The translations under genes were made by a program, and so were the position numbers. Source: Mesorhizobium sp. ORS 3324 (GTDB lineage: Bacteria > Pseudomonadota > Alphaproteobacteria > Rhizobiales > Rhizobiaceae). From it: a DNA stretch of 64,000 nucleotides. The notes under the pieces are model-generated. The model saw only the letters and a program-made list of their open reading frames with translations. It ran no database searches and had not been told where the DNA came from. The DNA lies in NCBI GenBank assembly GCA_000824825.2, contig LM655206.1, positions 1,391 through 65,390 of the forward strand, given 5' to 3'. The first letter of the stretch is position 1; every line of letters begins with the position of its first letter. Positions 42,644 through 49,349 of the stretch are shown in pieces.

Positions 42644-42659
42644 TTAACTTTACGATAAC
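42644..42659 (+). promoter_or_regulatory. CtrA-like site 1 upstream of the histidine kinase
   Basis: TTAA-CTTTACG-ATAAC differs by one base from the CtrA consensus TTAA-N7-TTAAC. It lies about 270 bases upstream of the kinase start. CtrA is the master cell-cycle regulator in Rhizobiales. Confidence 0.45.
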
Positions 42660-42746
42660 CATCTATCCTGCTGTTATTGCGCGATTTTTCGACCGAGAGC
42701 GAATAGCCGGCTTGAATTTTGGCCCGTCTTGGCACACCGCCGGCGG

Positions 42747-42762
42747 CTAACCCTCCATTTAC
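42747..42762 (+). promoter_or_regulatory. CtrA-like site 2 upstream of the histidine kinase
   Basis: CTAA-CCCTCCA-TTTAC, a weaker match to TTAA-N7-TTAAC with two mismatches, about 90 bases downstream of site 1. Two degenerate sites together are more suggestive than one. Confidence 0.35.
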
Positions 42763-42929
42763 CATGGCGGCAGATCGACGAGCTTTGCGGTCGCGGCGTC
42801 CCAATATTTGCCGTGGGCAGGGCGCTCGCCCTGTCTGCCTTATCCATTCCTTAAACGCTGGATGCGACTTTCAAGCCAATCAAGAGTCACCTGCAAAAGC
42901 AGGGCAGTTCACGACCGGGTACGAGTGCG

Positions 42930-44735
42930 TTGAGTTCGATCACGGCCAGATACGTTCCTCCGCCTGGCGCGGTTGCCGCCGGCTGCGAACGCATGGTTCA
43001 TCCGACCGTCACGGACGAGGCCGAGCGACTGCGCCAGCGCCGCTTCATCGGCGTCATGCTCGCCGCTCCTTTCCTCGCCGCGGGCGCTGCGGTGACGCTG
43101 GTGACCGCGGGTCTTGGCGTCGCCGTCACGACGGCAACGATCTTCGCCGCCTTCGGACTTTGCTGGTTCGCCGCGCTCCTGGTGGCGGCATCGGGGCGCA
43201 TGGCGCTCGTCGGTCAGGCCGCGCTCGCCATCGGCGGCCTTGCCCTTGCCGGTGCCATTGCCGCGGCGGGCGGGCTCGCCTCGCCGGTCGCCCTCCTTGC
43301 CGTAGCGCTGCCGGTCGAGGCCTGGTGGATTGCGGGATCGCGGCGCGCAGCGCTTTCAGGTGCCCTGGCGGCGCTCGCCGCCATTTTGCTGCAGCCGCTC
43401 GCCAGTCAATTCCTGCCGCTCGGCGCGGCCGGCGTCGCCACCTGGCACTGGCTGCTGCCGCTCGCCTGGGCGCTCACGCTCCTGCCGCGCGCGGCAGCCT
43501 TCGCCAATCCAGCCGGTGCGCGCCGGACGGAGCCTGCCGGCGACCGTCTCGAAGACATCATCGACGCCGTCGTGCTGCGCGTCGGCCCGCAGGGCGAGGT
43601 GATCGACGCCTCGGAGAAGGCCCGTTCCGTCCTGAAGCTGGCGCCGGAGCTCTTGTTCGGAACCGGGCTGTTCGACCGCGTCCATCTTGCCGATCGCGTC
43701 GCTTATCTCACTGCGCTTGCGGATATGCGCGAGGGCGCGCCGAAGCGCGGGCTCGACCTTCGCATCCGGTTGCCGCGCGAAGGCGCCGGCTTGGTCGACA
43801 ATTTCCGCCCGTTCCGCCTGGAACTGATGCGCGGCGAGCTGGAGCAGGACGTCTTCACCTTCGTGCTGCGCGAAAACGATGATGTCGCGGCGCTGCGCGA
43901 GGAGCTTGCCGCGGCCAAGGAGACCGCCGCGGCCGCGGAAGTGGCCAAGGGTCGCTTCCTGGCGGTGGTCAGCCACGAGCTGCGCACGCCGCTCAATGCC
44001 ATCATCGGCTTCTCCGACATGCTGCTGCACGAGATGTTCGGCGGCTTCCGCGACCCGCGTCAGAAGGAATATGTCGGCCTGGTCAGGGAGTCCGGCCAGC
44101 ATCTTCTGTCCGTCGTCACCTCGATCCTCGATGTCTCGCGCATCGAGGCCGGCGCCTATGCCACCGAGTTGGAACCGTTCCGCTTCGTCGAGGCGGTCGA
44201 CATGTGCCGCTCGATGATGAAGCCGCTGGCGGAGGCCAAGAGCATCGCGCTGGGCGCGCAGATCGCGCCGGACGCGGGCGAGATCAATGCCGATCGCCGC
44301 GCCGTTCAGCAGATCCTGATCAATCTCGTTTCGAACGCCGTGAAGTTCACGCCCGATGGCGGCAGCGTGGTGATCGGCGCCAAACGCGTCGGCTCGCGGC
44401 TGCATTTCTGGGTGAGCGACACCGGCATCGGCATTGCCGAGCAGGATTTCGCCAATCTCGGCAAGCCGTTCATGCAGATCCAGAACGATTACACGCGCCG
44501 CTTCGAGGGAACCGGGCTCGGCCTGTCGCTGGTGAAAGGTCTGGTGGCGCTGCACGAGGGCACGATGTCGATCGAGAGCGCCCCCGGCGAGGGCACCACG
44601 GTTACGATCAGCCTGCCGGTGAACGGGCCGAAGCGGCGCTCGGGCGCGCCGGCCGGCGTGCTGCCGATGCCGGTTGCAAAGCCGAAGGGGGATGCAGATG
44701 GGGACAGCAATGGCGCGCTCCGCAAGACGGCCTAA
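42930..44735 (+). CDS. Membrane histidine kinase (DivJ/PleC-like, HisKA-HATPase)
   Basis: A 601-aa sensor kinase. About five or six hydrophobic segments lie between residues 40 and 190, then a PAS-like region (205-315), a coiled linker (318-340), HisKA with phospho-acceptor His349 in VVSHELRTPLNAIIGFSDML, and HATPase boxes NLVSNAVKFTPDGG, DTGIGIAEQDFANLGKPF and GTGLGLSLVKGLV. No receiver domain is present. The plan is that of the cell-cycle kinases DivJ and PleC, which act on DivK, but this assignment is tentative. A TTG start at 42930 is used; ATG at 42993 is the alternative. It overlaps the next gene by 38 bases. Confidence 0.88.
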   Translation: MSSITARYVPPPGAVAAGCERMVHPTVTDEAERLRQRRFIGVMLAAPFLAAGAAVTLVTAGLGVAVTTATIFAAFGLCWFAALLVAASGRMALVGQAALAIGGLALAGAIAAAGGLASPVALLAVALPVEAWWIAGSRRAALSGALAALAAILLQPLASQFLPLGAAGVATWHWLLPLAWALTLLPRAAAFANPAGARRTEPAGDRLEDIIDAVVLRVGPQGEVIDASEKARSVLKLAPELLFGTGLFDRVHLADRVAYLTALADMREGAPKRGLDLRIRLPREGAGLVDNFRPFRLELMRGELEQDVFTFVLRENDDVAALREELAAAKETAAAAEVAKGRFLAVVSHELRTPLNAIIGFSDMLLHEMFGGFRDPRQKEYVGLVRESGQHLLSVVTSILDVSRIEAGAYATELEPFRFVEAVDMCRSMMKPLAEAKSIALGAQIAPDAGEINADRRAVQQILINLVSNAVKFTPDGGSVVIGAKRVGSRLHFWVSDTGIGIAEQDFANLGKPFMQIQNDYTRRFEGTGLGLSLVKGLVALHEGTMSIESAPGEGTTVTISLPVNGPKRRSGAPAGVLPMPVAKPKGDADGDSNGALRKTA

Positions 44736-45480
44736 GGTCGTCGAACCCGAGCGGAGCGTCCTTGCCGAGGGCGCTGTGGCCGTCGGCCAGGCGATCTCGC
44801 GCAACCCCGTTCTGGTCGGCGGCTCGACCGCCTTCCTGGTGACGCTGTTCTACGTTTCGGCCAACGCGCTCTGGTATCAGCCATTTCCGCATACCGGCGC
44901 CTTCTTCGCCACAAGAAGCATCGAGAATTTCCCGCACGCCGTCTCCGACGAGCCCGAGACCACCATCAACATCGTGCGTCAGCCGGCCGTCAAACCGGAC
45001 CCGGTCGTCCAGCAGGTGCAAGGCATATTGAAGGACCTTAATTTCTACGGCGGTACCGTCGATGGTTTAACGGGGCCGGCCACGCGCAAGGCCATCCAGG
45101 CCTATCAGTTGAAGGTCGGCTTGCCGGCATCCGGCGAGGTCGACGGCGCGCTGCTCGATCAGCTCGGCGCCAGGCAGACGACCGCGGCCATCCCGCATCC
45201 GGCACCGCGGCCCGCCAGCAACACTGCCGCCCCGGCCGCCATGCCGGTTCCGATCCCTGCCTCGGCGCCGGCCACCGGCGGCACTCCGGATGCCCGCATC
45301 GTCAAGATCCAGGCGGGCCTCAAGGCCTTCGGCAACAACGACATGCAGCTCGACGGCAAGGTCGGCGCCCGCACCAAGGCCGCGATCAAGGAATTCCAGG
45401 CGCTGTTCGGCCTGCCCGAGACCGGCGAGCCGGACGAAGCGGTCTACGTCAAGATGCGCGAGATCGGCCTGACGAACTGA
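44698..45480 (+). CDS. Membrane-anchored protein with two peptidoglycan-binding domains
   Basis: A 260-aa protein. A cytoplasmic stub is followed by one transmembrane helix (PVLVGGSTAFLVTLFYVSA, about 37-55), then a first PG_binding_1 domain (VQQVQGILKDLNFYGG to LKVGLPASG), a Pro/Ala-rich linker, and a second (VKIQAGLKAFGNNDM to LFGLPETGEPD). It probably ties the inner membrane to the wall. The ATG at 44698 has a GAAGGGGG ribosome binding site seven bases upstream; ATG 44692 is too close. The gene overlaps the kinase gene, suggesting linked function in envelope or cell-cycle control. Confidence 0.88.
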   Translation: MGTAMARSARRPKVVEPERSVLAEGAVAVGQAISRNPVLVGGSTAFLVTLFYVSANALWYQPFPHTGAFFATRSIENFPHAVSDEPETTINIVRQPAVKPDPVVQQVQGILKDLNFYGGTVDGLTGPATRKAIQAYQLKVGLPASGEVDGALLDQLGARQTTAAIPHPAPRPASNTAAPAAMPVPIPASAPATGGTPDARIVKIQAGLKAFGNNDMQLDGKVGARTKAAIKEFQALFGLPETGEPDEAVYVKMREIGLTN

Positions 45481-45492
45481 GGCAAATCCTAT

Positions 45493-45643
45493 CTAGTTTC
45501 GGGCTGCGCGCTCAGCTTTGAGAGCGCCTAAGAAAGCATCGCGGTCCACGCTCGGGCCTTCGCCGCTGGCCATAACCTTCATCATAGGCGCGCTTGAGCT
45601 GGTTCAGTTGATGGTCGGTTAGAGGCCGGATCGCAGTTTTCAT
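45493..45643 (-). pseudogene. Small frameshifted reading frame (possible antitoxin-like)
   Basis: The start region reads MKTAIRPLTDHQLNQLKRAY, then a one-base shift gives ASGEGPSVDRDAFLGALKAE and RAARN and a stop at 45493. Each half looks like a normal soluble protein, but no single frame spans the region. The total of 151 bases is not divisible by three. It lies beside a (TA)9 palindrome. It could be a decayed small regulator; the family is unknown. Confidence 0.3.
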
Positions 45644-45646
45644 GCC

Positions 45647-45668
45647 GCTATATATATATATATATAGC
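45647..45668. repeat. (TA)9 dinucleotide run inside a perfect palindrome
   Basis: GC followed by nine TA units and GC forms a self-complementary 22-base palindrome, exceptional in this GC-rich sequence. It lies just upstream of the small minus-strand frame and about 100 bases upstream of the DUF1491 gene. Confidence 0.75.
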
Positions 45669-45764
45669 ATTGTCCTGTGCACTTAACGACGCTTGCTGCT
45701 GTCCCCCAGCTCGCGGCCACGCCGGAAACTCGCTAAACAGTCGCATGTCATCCGGAACCTTTCC

Positions 45765-46112
45765 ATGCGCGTGACCACCGATCTATGGGTGTCGGCCTTG
45801 CTGCGCCGTGTCTTCACCGCCGGCGGCTTTGCCGCCGTGGTCAAGCGCGGCGCGACCGAGGCGGGTGCCGTCTTCGTGTTGTCGCGCGGCCGGCTGGGGG
45901 AGGTGGCCCTCTACGGTCCGGCGCCGCAGACAAGCTACGATTCGGCCAAGCCCGACGAGCGCTTCTTCACCTTGCTCGACTCCGGCGACGACGCCGCGGC
46001 ATTCGATGCGCGGCTGGAGAGGGAGAAGAAATTCGATCCCGACATCTGGGTGGTCGAGATCGAGGCGGGAACTCTTCCTGTCGAGGAATTTGTTTCCGTG
46101 AAGACGGAATAG
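45765..46112 (+). CDS. DUF1491 family protein
   Basis: A 115-aa cytoplasmic protein. MRVTTDLWVSALLRRVF at the start and DPDIWVVEIEAG near the end are the conserved blocks of DUF1491, a small alphaproteobacterial family of unknown function. The ATG at 45765 is chosen because the conserved block starts there. It is followed by a hairpin of repeat family B. Confidence 0.85.
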   Translation: MRVTTDLWVSALLRRVFTAGGFAAVVKRGATEAGAVFVLSRGRLGEVALYGPAPQTSYDSAKPDERFFTLLDSGDDAAAFDARLEREKKFDPDIWVVEIEAGTLPVEEFVSVKTE

Positions 46113-46147
46113 GCCGGCCTGTTTCGAGATCTTGCAAGAACAAATGA

Positions 46148-46184
46148 GAGCAGCTCAGCGTTTCTGCCGAACGCTGAACTGCTC
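46148..46184. terminator. Hairpin terminator-like element (repeat family B, second copy)
   Basis: A 15-bp imperfect stem starting GAGCAGCTCAGCGTT and ending AACGCTGAACTGCTC with a 7-base loop. It has the same 37-base length and GAGCAG/CTGCTC ends as 37341-37377. It lies between convergent DUF1491 and the small exported protein. Confidence 0.6.
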
Positions 46185-46211
46185 CGAAGTTTTCGGAAGT
46201 CGACGCGACTG

Positions 46212-46502
46212 TCAGTGTGCGTGGGTCGACGGCGCCGTCTTGCCCTGATCAACCGACGGCGGGGTCTTGGACGTGGCGCCCGTCGCCGTTTCTGTCGCGG
46301 GTACCGTATGCTCGTCTCCCGACAGCGGACTGCCTTCTCCCGCAACGGACGTGCCCGGCCGGCCAGGGTTATCCGTGCCGTTCTGGAAGGGCTGGCTCGA
46401 TGTCGTCAGGCCGCCTGCTCCTACGGCGGTGAAGAGGTGATCGGAAGCCGACGCGGGGCCGGCAAGCAGCAATAGCGCGGCAAAGAACACAAGTGTTCGC
46501 AT
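46212..46502 (-). CDS. Small exported protein of unknown function
   Basis: A 96-aa protein with a clear signal peptide (1-19, LLLLAGPASA) and a mature part rich in Thr, Ser, Gly and Pro with no cysteines and little predicted structure. No family recognised; it may be a species- or genus-limited periplasmic or surface protein. The following 258 bases (46503-46760) show no gene. Confidence 0.6.
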   Translation of the reverse strand: MRTLVFFAALLLLAGPASASDHLFTAVGAGGLTTSSQPFQNGTDNPGRPGTSVAGEGSPLSGDEHTVPATETATGATSKTPPSVDQGKTAPSTHAH

Positions 46503-46760
46503 CGTGGATTCTCCAATCTTTGTGAGGGATTGTTCAGCGTCCCGTCCTATGCCCGACCTTCGGTTGCAGGAAGGTTTTCAGCAGGGGCAAAGAGGCGACG
46601 CCATTCGCTGAAGGGATGACGCCCTTCATGTTCTCAACGCGGTCCCGCGTCGCTCTATTCCCGAAAAATCGCCATCGGAACGGCGACCTGCGGGATCTTC
46701 GGCTCGCGAAAATCCTGTCTGCCTCGTCGATGATGCAAACCGAGGTCCAGGTCTAGACGG

Positions 46761-47768
46761 CTAGGACGCCTTGAGGCTGGCTGTCGAACCGCCGTTGTCC
46801 GACGTCTGGCGCTCGGCGCTTGCCGTCTCGGCCGCGTTGCCGCGGATCGCCCGCGACAGCGTTTCGGCCTTCCAGGCCCGCACCTTGTCGAGCGCCGCTT
46901 CGCGATGCAGCAGCCGGTAGCGGTCGAGGAACAGCCGGATCGCCTGCGGGTGCGGGAACTCGCCCGGATAGACCGCGACCGCGATCAGGAAGGCCCTGTC
47001 CTCGCTGAGGTCGAGCGCCTTGAGCGCCGCCAGCAGCGCCGCGTAGCTCGACGGCTCGGTCACCGAGCGGGCCGTGGCGAAATCGATATCGAGCGCATCG
47101 GCAAGCGCAGTCTGGAAGAAGGCGGCATTGCCGGTCAGCGCCGTCTCGCGCAGCTTCACATAGGTCGGCTGGCCCAGGAACAGGTTGACGGCGACGCCCT
47201 CGCCGGCAGGCCGCATCATAGAGCGCAGGCGCCGCCGCGCATTCTCCTCGGCTTCGCCCAGAGCCGGGTGCTCGGCTTCGGCGGAGGCGGCGGGCGCCGG
47301 CTTCACCGGCGCGAGCTTGGTGATCGTCTCCGTCGGCCGCGTCTTGGCCAGCGTCGGCTTCTCCAGTGCGCGGATCAAGTGGGCGATGGTCGGATTGAGC
47401 TCCTTGCGTCGCGCGATCGCGCGCGCATGCGGTAGGCCATGGCGGCCGATCAGGGCGATGAGGTCGATGTCACTCAGCGCGATCGAGCGGGTGAGCAGCG
47501 GCGCCGCGATCTCGACCGGCTCTTCGGCCAGCCGCCGCACCAGCGCGGCCGGCGCATACTCGCATTCGGAAAGGGCGGCGGCGACATAGCGGCGCGATTC
47601 GACCGACACATCGTCGAACAGCGGCAACGTCAGATCTTCCAGCTGGGCGATCTCGCGGCGCGACGGGCGCGTCAGCGAGCAGAAGGCCGACACGGCGGCA
47701 CGGAACAGCCTCTCGGCTTTTCCCGCCTCGGTCCGGATAGCGATTTGCCTGAAATCCGAAGAAGACAC
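46761..47768 (-). CDS. DUF2336 family protein
   Basis: A 335-aa cytoplasmic protein of the DUF2336 group common in alphaproteobacteria. Helical repeats resembling HEAT-type sequence occur (LTLPLFDDVSVESRRYVAAA, LVRRLAEEPVEIAAPLLTRS). The fold suggests a scaffolding or regulatory role; in Caulobacter relatives a link to stress or motility signalling has been suggested, but nothing here shows it. The GTG at 47768 opens the conserved part; an open frame with TTG extends to 47846, so the start is uncertain. Confidence 0.8.
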   Translation of the reverse strand: MSSSDFRQIAIRTEAGKAERLFRAAVSAFCSLTRPSRREIAQLEDLTLPLFDDVSVESRRYVAAALSECEYAPAALVRRLAEEPVEIAAPLLTRSIALSDIDLIALIGRHGLPHARAIARRKELNPTIAHLIRALEKPTLAKTRPTETITKLAPVKPAPAASAEAEHPALGEAEENARRRLRSMMRPAGEGVAVNLFLGQPTYVKLRETALTGNAAFFQTALADALDIDFATARSVTEPSSYAALLAALKALDLSEDRAFLIAVAVYPGEFPHPQAIRLFLDRYRLLHREAALDKVRAWKAETLSRAIRGNAAETASAERQTSDNGGSTASLKAS

Positions 47769-47956
47769 GGAGGATACGCCCGATACTCGACACAGACCTG
47801 GCCGCGCAATTCGGCCGGGTGCCGGTTTCGCGTCTCCAGGGAACAAAGATCAAATTAGCCGCGATCCGTTAGCGCTCCGTTAACCCTCTACCCGCCTTAA
47901 TCAACTTTGGAGGCGTTGCGTTGTGCTCCGGGTCAACCGAGAGGAATGCGCGAACC

Positions 47957-48145
47957 ATGGGCATGGTCCTGTCTTTTGTGCCGCGAGCGGCACCCGTCAA
48001 TCGAGTAAATCACGCTACCGACACAGCGGCCGCGGTCATCATCTTTCCCGGCGTCCGCTACGAGCCGCAGCCGCAGGCTGGCGCGTCGCGTCCGGACGGC
48101 CCGGACAAGCCGGGGTCGTCGCGGCCTCCAGTGCCGCATCACTGA
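47957..48145 (+). CDS. Small hypothetical protein (62 aa)
   Basis: MGMVLSFVPRAAPVNRVN begins a short protein ending in a Pro/Gly/Ser-rich tail. GAGAGGA lies about ten bases before the ATG. The plain N-terminus and good ribosome binding site make it plausible, but no family is recognised. Confidence 0.5.
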   Translation: MGMVLSFVPRAAPVNRVNHATDTAAAVIIFPGVRYEPQPQAGASRPDGPDKPGSSRPPVPHH

Positions 48146-48154
48146 CCTGACCCT

Positions 48155-48703
48155 TCAGTAGTCCTGCAACTCGCAGGCGCTCTGTTCGAGGAAGCGCGAC
48201 ACGATCGGCTTCCAGCTGTCGTCCGGCACGAAGGCGCGGACGACGAAGATGCCTTCCTCGATCGGTGCCTCGACGAAGATCGCGCCCTGCAATTCCTCGG
48301 GAAGATCGCGCCGCACATCGATCATCTGCGCCGGCGTCAGCACTACGGCATCGAGCTTCTCGCTATTCGCATTGTGGTCGTTGAAGGAATAGATGTTGTG
48401 GCCGCTGCGGTCGTAGACCGAGGCCGACCAGAACGGCACGTTGCCCGGCGCTCTGATCCGCACCAGCCCGTCGGCGAGGTCGAAGCGGCAGGCGGCCGCG
48501 TAGAACAGCGGGTCGACCGACTTCACCACCGGCGCGCCGCCGGCCTCGGCGTCCAGCCGCGTCATCTTGTAGAGGTCCGAGGCCATCGCCAGCCGCGACC
48601 AGGCGTCGCGTTCGGAGAATTCCGGCACCAGGAACAGCACCACGATGTGCACGATGCCGGCACCGATCAGGCCGAGGATGAGCGCGTGCGGCAGCCTACG
48701 CAT
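48155..48703 (-). CDS. DUF1254-type membrane-anchored protein
   Basis: A 182-aa protein with an N-terminal hydrophobic helix (LILGLIGAGIVHIVVLFLV, 8-26) and a soluble domain containing DPLFYAAACRFDLADG and PFWSASVYDRSGHNIYSFND, the DUF1254 pattern. It overlaps the next gene upstream (DUF1214-like) by eight bases; DUF1254 and DUF1214 occur fused in larger proteins, so this looks like the split form. Function unknown; probably envelope. Confidence 0.82.
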   Translation of the reverse strand: MRRLPHALILGLIGAGIVHIVVLFLVPEFSERDAWSRLAMASDLYKMTRLDAEAGGAPVVKSVDPLFYAAACRFDLADGLVRIRAPGNVPFWSASVYDRSGHNIYSFNDHNANSEKLDAVVLTPAQMIDVRRDLPEELQGAIFVEAPIEEGIFVVRAFVPDDSWKPIVSRFLEQSACELQDY

Positions 48704-49280
48704 TGCAGCCCGCCTTCACAATGCGCGGCAGCGTCACGTCGGAAAGCCCGGTGCTGCTCGCGATCGGCGTGTCGTAGAAGGTCAGCACGAAATACATCTT
48801 GCCGAAGCCGTTGGTGAGCAGCCAGTTGCCGGGGGCAGGGCGGTTGCCGACGGAGATGACGACCGAATTGTTCGGCCGGCGCAGCACCTCGTAGGATTGC
48901 AGCGCTGCCCGTCTCGCCTTGCCCGTGTCGATGACGCCGAGCGACTGGTCGGCGGCGTAGAGTGTCCAGAACCGGGCGGTCGGATAGCCGCCTTCGATCG
49001 TATAGGCGCATTCCCGCTTCAGCGGCTCATCGGTCTCGTCGCGCTCGGCGACGAAGGACAGCCCCTCCGCCTGGCCGAGCGCCAGCACGCCCTCGCGCGC
49101 CAGGCGCGCCTTCGAATAGGGGTCTGCCGCCAATGTGCCGGCTTCAGGAAAGGCGGTCCATTGGCCGATGCGGATCGCGCCGACCCCGTCCTGCGCGTTG
49201 AGCGCGTACCAGACGCTGCCGCCGCCCAGCCCGATGGCTATGGCAAGCGAAAGCAGCGTGAGGAATGCGTTCTTGAGCAT
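48696..49280 (-). CDS. DUF1214-type membrane-anchored protein
   Basis: A 194-aa protein with an N-terminal helix (LTLLSLAIAIGLGGGSVWYAL) and a soluble DUF1214 domain (FWTLYAADQSLGVID, then NRPAPGNWLLTNGFGKMYFVLTFYD). The pair with the overlapping DUF1254 gene forms a two-gene operon. The ATG at 49280 is used; an upstream ATG at 49337 is in a proline-rich stretch without conserved content. Confidence 0.82.
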   Translation of the reverse strand: MLKNAFLTLLSLAIAIGLGGGSVWYALNAQDGVGAIRIGQWTAFPEAGTLAADPYSKARLAREGVLALGQAEGLSFVAERDETDEPLKRECAYTIEGGYPTARFWTLYAADQSLGVIDTGKARRAALQSYEVLRRPNNSVVISVGNRPAPGNWLLTNGFGKMYFVLTFYDTPIASSTGLSDVTLPRIVKAGCNA

Positions 49281-49349
49281 GAGGGCAGCAAACTGAGGAG
49301 GTTGCTCGGGATATCGCGGTGCAGGGCCTCGTGGCAAGCCGGCGCGCTT

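Larger units (their letters stand above)
42462..42929. other. Intergenic region upstream of the histidine kinase
   Basis: About 470 bases. Two CtrA-like sites (42644-42659 and 42747-42762) are the only clear signals. Open frames on both strands overlap and have no recognisable content. The kinase promoter is expected here. Confidence 0.4.
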
